DNA of 46,132 nucleotides. Origin: an uncultured Clostridia bacterium (GTDB lineage: Bacteria > Bacillota > Clostridia > Christensenellales > Aristaeellaceae). The stretch is taken from the NCBI GenBank assembly GCA_934631055.1, contig CAKTXP010000001.1:1-46132 (forward strand), given 5' to 3'. Below, one piece after another: positions 1-6,934 of this stretch. A program made the position numbers and the translations under genes. The notes beneath the pieces are model-generated. The model was not told where the DNA came from. It saw only the letters and a program-made list of their open reading frames with translations, and did no database searches. The stretch's first letter is position 1. Each line of letters begins with the position of its first letter.

Positions 1-1911
1 GTGACGCCTACGATTGAACCGACCGCAACACCGACGGCAGAGCCTACGGTAACGCCTACCGCGGAACCGACTGCGGTACCTACAGAGGTTCCGACAGCAA
101 CGCCTACGGCAGAGCCTACCGCGGCGCCTACGCCGTCCCCGAGCCCGACGCCTACGGCAGAGCCTACCGCAACTCCAACGGCAACGCCTACGCCGTCGCC
201 GAGCCCGACGCCTACGGCAGAGCCTACCGCAGCTCCAACGGCAACGCCTACGCCGTCGCCGAGCCCCACGCCTACGGCAGAGCCTACCGCAACTCCAACG
301 GCAACGCCTACGCCGTCCCCGAGCCCGACGCCCACACCGGAACCGACTGCGACACCGACGCCGACCCCGGTACCTTACGTCGCGCAGAGCGCTGAAGCAG
401 TGGATTCTACTGCGCCGGAAACGGTCATCAAGAGCAGTTTTGCCGTTGTAAACGGAGAACAGACGGATAGTGTGGAGCGCAGTGAAGCAGTCAGCATGGG
501 CGATCCGAGTAAATACTCGGCGCAGGGGGGTGTTTTGACCTTCCGTGGTGGTCCGCTCCGTCAGAATGCTGCATATGGCACGGTTGAAGTTGAGCAGGAA
601 CAGCTTTCCGTCATTCGCGGCGTACGTACTTCCAAGCTTGACAACACCTATACCGGATTCGGATATGGCAGTCAGCCGCTGATCGTCAAGTGGTATAAGA
701 ATATCCGCGAGATCATGAATATCGAGGATGCGTCCCGCAATACGACGGCGATGAAAGAAGTTATCGTTCCTTCGGATGATGGAAAGATCTACTTCTATGA
801 CTTGGATACGCAGGCATATTCCCGCCAGCCGATCGAGGTCGGTTTCCCGATGACCGCGACGGCAAGCGTGAATCCGTATGGATATCCGCTGCTGTATGTG
901 GGTCAGTCGATGGAGAAAGTCGCCAGTTACAGCGGCGTAATGGGTCTGCGCATCTACAATCTGATCAATCAGAAGCTGCTGGATTTCGTGACCAGCAAAG
1001 ACGACGCTGCGCTGGGCAAGGATGACGCAGTGAATTCTTCTGCGCTGGTTGAAACAGATTCCGATACTGTAATCTATACGTCTGAAAATGGTCTGCTGTA
1101 TACCGTCAGCATGAATACTTATTTCGGACTTGACGACGCGGAAGTCGTGGTCAGCCCCGAAAAGGCTGCCTATGGTTATACCAGCAGTGTCAGAAATGCG
1201 TCTCAGGGCATCACGGGAAGCGTGGCGGCATATGGCGATTATGTCTATTACGGCGACGACTCCGGCGTGCTTCAGTGCGTTGATCTGAACACGATGCAGC
1301 CCGTTTGGGCGATCAGCTTGGGCGACAGTATCATGGCAACGCCGGCGCTGGAATGTGACGATGACGGAAATGTCAGTCTGTATATCGGTACGACGATCAA
1401 CAAGACGGAACGCAGCGGTCAGGTGCGGCTGATGAAAATCAACGCATTGACCGGCGAAACGATTTGGGAATGCCAGAGCGAGATTACAGGCAAATATGCC
1501 AGCAAGCCCGCAAAGGAAGGGCTGTACGCGGGTTTGATGGCTTCTCCGCTTGTCGGCGATGGCGAGATCAACGACTTGGTCGTCTTCAATGTCAACCGCG
1601 TTGTCATTGACGGCGGTGAAACCAGCGCAGTGGTTTATGCACTTGACAAAGAAACTGGCGAAGAAGTCTGGAATCAGCCGCTTGACGTAGAATCTGTTTC
1701 CTCTCCGATTGGCCTGTACCAGAAGGATGGAAAGAGCTATATCGTCATGGGCGATGAAGGCGGTACGCTGCGACTGATGGACGGCTTCAGCGGCATGACG
1801 ATCAGCACGCTCAGCCTGGGCAGCGCGATCAAGTCGTCTCCAGCGGCCTACGGCAATCAGATCGTCGTCGGTACGACGGGCGGTATGCTCTACTTTGTTG
1901 AAGTGAAGTAA
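1..1911 (+). CDS. PQQ-like beta-propeller protein with Pro/Thr-rich stalk (5' partial)
   Basis: The reading frame is open from base 1, and no signal peptide or ribosome site is visible, so the true start almost certainly lies before the window. Residues 1-125 are a low-complexity stalk of Pro, Thr, Ala, Glu and Ser with repeated PTAEPTA and PTPSPSP blocks. From about residue 165 onward the chain reads as a beta-propeller of the PQQ/PF13360 type: recurring blades with patterns such as GVLQCVDLNTMQPVW, MKINALTGETIWE and VYALDKETGEEVW. The family is mostly secreted or surface-anchored and often binds ligands or partners; no catalytic residues can be named. A strong terminator follows at 1931. 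The stalk suggests an extracellular, wall-spanning position, but this is inferred because the N-terminus is missing. Confidence 0.85.
   Translation: MTPTIEPTATPTAEPTVTPTAEPTAVPTEVPTATPTAEPTAAPTPSPSPTPTAEPTATPTATPTPSPSPTPTAEPTAAPTATPTPSPSPTPTAEPTATPTATPTPSPSPTPTPEPTATPTPTPVPYVAQSAEAVDSTAPETVIKSSFAVVNGEQTDSVERSEAVSMGDPSKYSAQGGVLTFRGGPLRQNAAYGTVEVEQEQLSVIRGVRTSKLDNTYTGFGYGSQPLIVKWYKNIREIMNIEDASRNTTAMKEVIVPSDDGKIYFYDLDTQAYSRQPIEVGFPMTATASVNPYGYPLLYVGQSMEKVASYSGVMGLRIYNLINQKLLDFVTSKDDAALGKDDAVNSSALVETDSDTVIYTSENGLLYTVSMNTYFGLDDAEVVVSPEKAAYGYTSSVRNASQGITGSVAAYGDYVYYGDDSGVLQCVDLNTMQPVWAISLGDSIMATPALECDDDGNVSLYIGTTINKTERSGQVRLMKINALTGETIWECQSEITGKYASKPAKEGLYAGLMASPLVGDGEINDLVVFNVNRVVIDGGETSAVVYALDKETGEEVWNQPLDVESVSSPIGLYQKDGKSYIVMGDEGGTLRLMDGFSGMTISTLSLGSAIKSSPAAYGNQIVVGTTGGMLYFVEVK
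121..332 (+). repeat. 60-bp in-frame tandem repeat, about 3.5 copies
   Basis: Copies begin at 121, 181, 241 and 301 (last one partial) and differ by only a few bases, for example cgtcccc versus cgtcgcc. Each copy encodes 20 residues of the Pro/Thr stalk. Imperfect fragments of the same unit lie upstream at about 50-120. The near-identity at DNA level implies recent copy-number change by slippage or recombination. Confidence 0.9.
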
Positions 1912-1930
1912 CCGTAAAGGAACCATGTGG

Positions 1931-1969
1931 CACGCCGCCGCGGGATAAAAGCCTGCGGCGGCGCGTTTT
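1931..1969 (+). terminator. rho-independent terminator after the beta-propeller gene
   Basis: A 9-bp perfect GC stem (CGCCGCCGC at 1933-1941 with GCGGCGGCG at 1955-1963) extends by three inner pairs including one G-U, has loop ataaaag, and is followed by TTTT at 1966-1969. It separates the beta-propeller gene from glpK. Confidence 0.85.
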
Positions 1970-1996
1970 CTATTGATTTATACGGAGGAAAAGAAC

Positions 1997-3493
1997 ATGC
2001 ACACCTATGTTATCGCGCTTGACCAGGGAACGACCAGTTCGCGCGCAGTTCTTTTTGATGAAAACGCGCGCATCGTTGCGATGAAGAGCTATGAATTTGA
2101 GCAGCTTTATCCTCAGCCGGGCTGGGTAGAACATGATCCGACTGCCATTTTAAACACGCAGATTGATGCGCTGCGCGAAGTTGTCCGTATCAGCGGCGTG
2201 CCTCTTGAGAGCATTGCGGCGATCGGCATCACCAATCAACGTGAAACGACGCTTCTTTGGGATAGAAAGACGGGGCGTCCACTGCATAATGCGATTGTTT
2301 GGCAATGCCGCAGGACAGCGCCGATCGTGGCACGGCTGTGCGAGGAAGGGCTTGAGGGACATATTAAGAAAACGACAGGTCTTGTCCCCGACGCCTACTT
2401 TTCCGGAAGCAAGCTGAGCTGGCTGCTCGATACGCTTGATCTGCATGATCGGGCGGAAAGAGGTGAGATATGCTTCGGAACGGTGGACAGCTTTTTAGCG
2501 TGGAATCTCGTCAGCGGGCGACCGCATGTAACAGATGCAACGAATGCAAGCCGGACAATGCTCTATGACATCCATAAAAACGATTGGGACGATACGCTGC
2601 TTCATGCGTTGAACATCCCAAAGAACGTCCTGCCGCGCGTAGTTGATACATCCGGCGTGATTGGTATGCTTGAGCCGTCTATTCTCGGACGCGCTATTCC
2701 GGTAGCAGCGCTTTGCGGCGACCAGCACAGCGCCCTGTTTGGTCAGGGATGCTTTGAACCGGGAATGATGAAGAACACGTATGGAACGGGCTGTTTTCTG
2801 CTGATGAACACAGGCGATACGCCGGCGGTCAGCAAAAACGGGCTTGTTTCAACGATTGCATGGCGAATCGGCGGAAAATGCACGTATGCGCTGGAAGGCA
2901 GCGTATTTGTAGCGGGCGCGGCGATTCAATGGCTGCGCGACGAGCTGAAAGTAATTGAACGCGCATCGGAAACGGAGACGATTGCCCGCTCACTGAAGGA
3001 CAACGGCGGCGTGTATATGGTTCCGACCTTTACGGGTCTTGGCGCGCCGTATTGGGATATGTACAGCCGCGGTCTTATCATTGGTCTGACGCGGGGAACC
3101 GGTCGCGCACATATCGTTCGCGCGGCGCTTGAATCTATTGCATATCAATCGGCTGATCTGGTCAGCGCGATGGCGTCTGATTGTGGCAGACAGCCGACAG
3201 AACTGCGCGTTGACGGAGGCGCAAGCGCAAATCAGTTCCTGATGCAGTTCCAATCCGATGTGCTGGGATGTAAAGTTGTTCGTCCTGCCGTTATTGAAAC
3301 AACCGCGCTCGGTGCGGCACTATTGGCGGGGATGGCGGTCGGCGTATGGAAGGATATGGACGAAATTCGCCGTGTCTGGCAAATGGATATCAGCTTGACG
3401 CCGCAGATGAATGATGAACAGCGAGAAGCCGCCATGCGCGGATGGCATCGCGCACTCAAACGCAGCATGAAATGGGCCTCCGAGGAAGATTAA
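1997..3493 (+). CDS. glpK: Glycerol kinase
   Basis: Phosphorylates glycerol with ATP to give sn-glycerol 3-phosphate in the cytoplasm. The 498-aa protein has the FGGY-kinase layout: phosphate-binding loop ALDQGTTSSRAV at residues 7-18, RET in the glycerol site, DATNASRTMLYD, GDQHSALFGQ, NTYGTGCF and a C-terminal adenosine motif GGASANQF. I chose ATG 1997 because GGAGG at 1984-1988 is correctly spaced and the protein then begins like its relatives; an in-frame ATG at 1973 adds eight residues but lacks a ribosome site. The gene stands alone, without glpF or glpD nearby. In many low-GC Gram-positives GlpK is activated by HPr phosphorylation on a His just before the GDQ motif; here that stretch reads EPSILGRAIPVA without a His, so this control may be absent. 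Confidence 0.97.
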   Translation: MHTYVIALDQGTTSSRAVLFDENARIVAMKSYEFEQLYPQPGWVEHDPTAILNTQIDALREVVRISGVPLESIAAIGITNQRETTLLWDRKTGRPLHNAIVWQCRRTAPIVARLCEEGLEGHIKKTTGLVPDAYFSGSKLSWLLDTLDLHDRAERGEICFGTVDSFLAWNLVSGRPHVTDATNASRTMLYDIHKNDWDDTLLHALNIPKNVLPRVVDTSGVIGMLEPSILGRAIPVAALCGDQHSALFGQGCFEPGMMKNTYGTGCFLLMNTGDTPAVSKNGLVSTIAWRIGGKCTYALEGSVFVAGAAIQWLRDELKVIERASETETIARSLKDNGGVYMVPTFTGLGAPYWDMYSRGLIIGLTRGTGRAHIVRAALESIAYQSADLVSAMASDCGRQPTELRVDGGASANQFLMQFQSDVLGCKVVRPAVIETTALGAALLAGMAVGVWKDMDEIRRVWQMDISLTPQMNDEQREAAMRGWHRALKRSMKWASEED

Positions 3494-3852
3494 AGGAATT
3501 TTTGCTTGACCGATAGGTTTTTGTAAACCTGTGTCGAATTAGTTCTTTAAAGTCCGTTTTAAAAGAGGAGCATTGGTCTTTGTTTTAGAAAAAACATGAT
3601 GGAATACATGAGCTTGAGGGTCTGAGGGCTGTGCGCATATTGAGGTGTAAGGAAGAAATGACGATTGCGCTGCATGCTCTTTTATGGATGGATCATGGCG
3701 GATGCTCGCGCGATCAAAGCCAATCAAAAAGTGTTTATTCCGCCGTTTTTTGACGGAATTGGGTGAATGACTGTATATAAACGTAAAAAAATGCATGAAG
3801 GATGCAGGAATGAGCAAAAAAACGGCGAAAAAGAGTAGGGCGGTGAAGGACG
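3494..3852. other. 359-bp intergenic region between glpK and dnaG
   Basis: No convincing gene. It holds a 6-bp hairpin (AGGTTT/AAACCT, 3515-3530) without a T-tract, a likely promoter at 3750-3779, and short ORFs of about 30 codons at 3658-3753 (preceded by aaggaag) and 3795-3884 (overlapping the start of dnaG). Neither ORF resembles a known protein. Confidence 0.6.
3750..3779 (+). promoter_or_regulatory. Candidate sigma-A promoter for dnaG-rpoD
   Basis: TTGACG at 3750-3755, an 18-bp spacer and TATATA at 3774-3779, ending about 73 bases before the dnaG start. Five of six -35 bases and four of six -10 bases match consensus. Confidence 0.45.
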
Positions 3853-5607
3853 ATGGCAGGCAGGATACCTCAAGGCTGGCTTGATGAGCTTCGGGATCGG
3901 GCGGACATCGTTCAGGTGGTTTCCCGGTATGTTCAGCTGACGCCTAAGGGCGGTCGGTACTGGGGGCTTTGCCCTTTTCACGGAGAAAAAACGCCTTCCT
4001 TTACCGTTAACCCGCAGCGGCAGATGTATTATTGTTTTGGCTGCCATGCAGGTGGAAGCGCCATTACATTTGTAATGGAAATCGAACATCTGGAATTCAT
4101 GGACGCAGTAAAATTGCTTGCCGAACAGGTGCACATGGACATGCCTCAGCTGGCGCCGAGCAGGGAGGACGCGGAGAGCAAATCCCGCAAAGAACGGCTG
4201 TACGAGGCTAATCGCCAATGTGCGCGTTTTTTTCACAGTCAACTATGGAGACCGGAGAGCGGCGAGGTTCTTGCCTATCTGCACGGCAGAGGCTTGAGCG
4301 ACAGCACCATCCGCATATTTGGTTTGGGCGCAACACCGATAAACGGTGACGGCGCAACAAAAGCGATGCGTGAAGCGGGATTTACGGATGATGAATTAAT
4401 CAGCGCCGGAATATCGGTCAGACGTGAAGGTCGGGTATACGATATGTTTCGCCAGCGCGCGATCTTCCCGATCATTGATGCGCAGGGACGTGTTCTCGGT
4501 TTTGGCGGGCGGGCGCTTGGCGATGTGAAGCCCAAATACCTCAATACAGGAGACACTCCGATATTCAATAAAAGGCAGGGCGTTTTTGCAGCCAATCTGC
4601 TCAAGAAGCAGCGTGGATTGAAGCGGGTCATCCTGACAGAGGGATATATGGACGTCATTGCGTTGGTTCAGACAGGTGTATCGGGCGTATGCGCAACGCT
4701 TGGCACAGCGTTGACGCTGGAACAGGCACGGCTGCTCAAACGTTATGCGCCTGAAATATGGGTCTCTTACGATGGCGACGCTGCCGGACAGCATGCGATT
4801 CTCCGCGCACTGGATATCTTTGAAGAAGAAGGTGTGCCTGCGCGCGTGCTTGATTTTCCGGGCGGCATGGATCCGGACGAATACGTTCGAGCGTATGGAC
4901 CGCAGGGCATTGACAAACTTGAACCGATGGATGCGACGGCTTACCGCATGAAGCAGGAAGCCGCCAATCATGATCTGTCCACGCAGGAAGGGCGAACGGC
5001 ATACGCAATCGCATGCGCAAAGTACTTGGCGAAAGTCAAAGAGCCGGTCGAACTTGAAAACTATGTTCGTCAATTGATGCTGTCCACCGGATTTACGCGT
5101 GAGGTTTTGCTTGCTCAAATCGGACGCACGGAGATGATTCAAGAGGACAAACGGTCGGTGTATCGGCATGCCGCGCGTCCGCTTGAAGAGAAGAACGAAG
5201 GCGTAGATACTGAAACGTCCGCGGCAGAAAAACAGCTGCTCGTTCTGCTTGCGGATGGAAACGTAGAATCGGGTACGGTATCCGCAGATGATTTTATATC
5301 GCCAAAGCATCGCGAACTAGCTCAGAAACTGCTTTCCGGCATGACTCCGGCGGCGATTCTGGAAGAGATCGATGATGAGGATGAACGCAGCCGAACGGCA
5401 AATCTGCTTCAGCGCGACAGCGGTGCAGGTGAGCAGGAACTAAAGATGGTAGCGGATTGCCTGCGGGTTTTACAGAAAAAGAAAATGGAAAACCAGATCA
5501 AAGTGCTGCAAGAACAAATGAGTACACAGACCGGTGAAGAGAAGCGCAGCACACTGATGAAAATACAGAAATTGGCTCTGGAAATCAAGACCGGGAGAAG
5601 GGAATGA
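3853..5607 (+). CDS. dnaG: DNA primase
   Basis: Makes the RNA primers for DNA replication, working with the replicative helicase at the fork. The 584-aa length is typical. The N-terminal CHC2 zinc-binding domain is complete (C40, H43, C61, C64 in CPFH and CFGC). The Toprim catalytic core carries the acidic residues expected for metal binding: E263 in LTEGYMD, D307-G-D309 in SYDGDAAG, and DPDE at 340-343. The C-terminal part (from about 440) is the helicase-interacting region and is variable as usual. The ATG at 3853 follows ggtgaaggacg. It is followed six bases later by rpoD, the classical dnaG-rpoD macromolecular synthesis operon, without rpsU in front. Confidence 0.97.
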   Translation: MAGRIPQGWLDELRDRADIVQVVSRYVQLTPKGGRYWGLCPFHGEKTPSFTVNPQRQMYYCFGCHAGGSAITFVMEIEHLEFMDAVKLLAEQVHMDMPQLAPSREDAESKSRKERLYEANRQCARFFHSQLWRPESGEVLAYLHGRGLSDSTIRIFGLGATPINGDGATKAMREAGFTDDELISAGISVRREGRVYDMFRQRAIFPIIDAQGRVLGFGGRALGDVKPKYLNTGDTPIFNKRQGVFAANLLKKQRGLKRVILTEGYMDVIALVQTGVSGVCATLGTALTLEQARLLKRYAPEIWVSYDGDAAGQHAILRALDIFEEEGVPARVLDFPGGMDPDEYVRAYGPQGIDKLEPMDATAYRMKQEAANHDLSTQEGRTAYAIACAKYLAKVKEPVELENYVRQLMLSTGFTREVLLAQIGRTEMIQEDKRSVYRHAARPLEEKNEGVDTETSAAEKQLLVLLADGNVESGTVSADDFISPKHRELAQKLLSGMTPAAILEEIDDEDERSRTANLLQRDSGAGEQELKMVADCLRVLQKKKMENQIKVLQEQMSTQTGEEKRSTLMKIQKLALEIKTGRRE

Positions 5608-5613
5608 TCGTTA

Positions 5614-6711
5614 GTGGCATTAAATAAGGAACAGGCACAGCAAAAGGTGAAGGAGATCCTCGATCTTGCGCGCAATGAAAAGAAAACGCTGACTTATCAG
5701 GATGTAATGAATAAGCTCAGCGATCTGGATATTGACGCAGATGCCATTGATGCAGTGTTTGAAACGCTGGAATCGGAAGGCATCAATGTGATCAACGCCA
5801 CGGAGGACGAGACTTCCGTTCTGCCTTCCGACGTCGGCGGCGCGGATATGGATTTGTCCGTGCCTGAAGGTATCAGTATTGACGACCCCGTTCGTATGTA
5901 CCTCAAGGAGATCGGCAAGGTTCCTCTATTAACAGCTGAAGAGGAGATTGAGATCGCCAAGCAGATGGAGATGGGCGGCGAAGTCGCGGAAGCGGCAAAG
6001 AAAAAGCTTGCAGAAGCAAACCTCCGACTGGTCGTTTCCATTGCGAAGCGTTATGTTGGACGCGGCATGCTCTTCCTTGATCTGATTCAGGAAGGCAATT
6101 TGGGCTTGATTAAAGCGGTCGAAAAGTTCAACTATACAAAGGGCTTTAAATTCTCAACGTATGCGACATGGTGGATTCGTCAGGCAATTACCCGTGCCAT
6201 CGCAGATCAGGCGAGAACCATCCGTATTCCGGTTCATATGGTTGAGACGATTAATAAGCTGATTCGTGTCAGCCGTCAGCTCCTTCAGGAAAAGGGGCGC
6301 GAGCCGCAGCCAGAAGAAATCGCTGAAGCGATGGGCATCAGCGTAGAGAAAGTTCGCGAGATTATTAAGATTGCTCAGGAACCGGTTTCTCTGGAAACGC
6401 CTATCGGCGAGGAAGAAGATTCCCATCTCGGCGACTTTATTCAGGATGACGACGCGCCGCCGCCTGCGGAAGCTGCATCCTTCACGCTGATGAAGGAACA
6501 GCTGATGGGTGTGCTGGATACGCTGACTCCGCGTGAAAAGAAAGTGCTGTCTCTGCGTTTTGGTCTTGAGGATGGTCGTCAGCGCACGTTGGAAGAGGTT
6601 GGACAGGAATTCAACGTTACCCGCGAGCGTATCCGTCAGATTGAGGCAAAGGCTCTGCGTAAGCTGCGTCATCCCAGCCGCAGTAAGAAACTCAAGGATT
6701 ATCTGGAATAA
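5614..6711 (+). CDS. rpoD: RNA polymerase primary sigma factor (sigma-A)
   Basis: The housekeeping sigma factor that directs RNA polymerase to -35/-10 promoters. The 365-aa protein has a short region 1.1 (residues 1-60), region 1.2 (DPVRMYLKEIG, 91-101), region 2 with the -10-recognition helix (TYATWWIRQAI, 182-192), region 3 and region 4 with the -35-binding helix-turn-helix (TLEEVGQEFNVTRERIRQIE, 325-344). Translation starts at GTG 5614, six bases after the dnaG stop, with gggagaaggga upstream. The length and compact region 1 match Firmicutes SigA rather than the proteobacterial form. Its recognition helices fit the TTGACA/TATAAT-like promoters found elsewhere in the window. A T-rich terminator follows. 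Confidence 0.98.
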   Translation: MALNKEQAQQKVKEILDLARNEKKTLTYQDVMNKLSDLDIDADAIDAVFETLESEGINVINATEDETSVLPSDVGGADMDLSVPEGISIDDPVRMYLKEIGKVPLLTAEEEIEIAKQMEMGGEVAEAAKKKLAEANLRLVVSIAKRYVGRGMLFLDLIQEGNLGLIKAVEKFNYTKGFKFSTYATWWIRQAITRAIADQARTIRIPVHMVETINKLIRVSRQLLQEKGREPQPEEIAEAMGISVEKVREIIKIAQEPVSLETPIGEEEDSHLGDFIQDDDAPPPAEAASFTLMKEQLMGVLDTLTPREKKVLSLRFGLEDGRQRTLEEVGQEFNVTRERIRQIEAKALRKLRHPSRSKKLKDYLE

Positions 6712-6718
6712 TCTAATC

Positions 6719-6750
6719 AGGAAGAGACAGAAGTGTTTCTTCCTTTTTTT
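6719..6750 (+). terminator. rho-independent terminator of dnaG-rpoD
   Basis: Perfect 7-bp stem AGGAAGA (6719-6725) with TCTTCCT (6738-6744), overlapping a run of seven T (6744-6750). Confidence 0.8.
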
Positions 6751-6828
6751 GACTCGAAGGAATTGTCGTGAAGATTGCTTATGTGCGTAAAGCTTTAAAA
6801 CTTTACAGACTGTGGAAAGAAATGCAGG

Positions 6829-6847
6829 CGGGCTTAGCCCGTTTTTT
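6829..6847 (+). terminator. Second terminator-like hairpin
   Basis: CGGGC (6829-6833), loop tta, GCCCG (6837-6841), then six T. It is short but has the right architecture; it may back up the first terminator or end a short leader upstream of the next operon. An imperfect GTAAAG/CTTTAC inverted repeat lies just before it at 6787-6806. Confidence 0.6.
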
Positions 6848-6934
6848 GTTTGAAAAAAGTGAAATTTCCGCATACGCGATGCCGTCATATAAGTGAAACA
6901 GAAAACATCAAAGAGAAGCGAGGAGGAATGATTC

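Noticed and set aside
3658..3753. 31-codon ORF with aaggaag upstream in the glpK-dnaG gap
   Set aside because: Short, without recognisable sequence, and running into the candidate promoter; not supportable as a gene without conservation data.
3724..4242. 172-codon minus-strand frame opposite the start of dnaG
   Set aside because: It lies antisense to the conserved zinc-finger coding region; its composition (His, Arg, Cys, Phe runs) is that of a shadow frame.
4396..5310. 304-codon minus-strand frame opposite dnaG
   Set aside because: Long, but fully antisense to the Toprim-coding part of dnaG, with no ribosome site and no recognisable protein motif.
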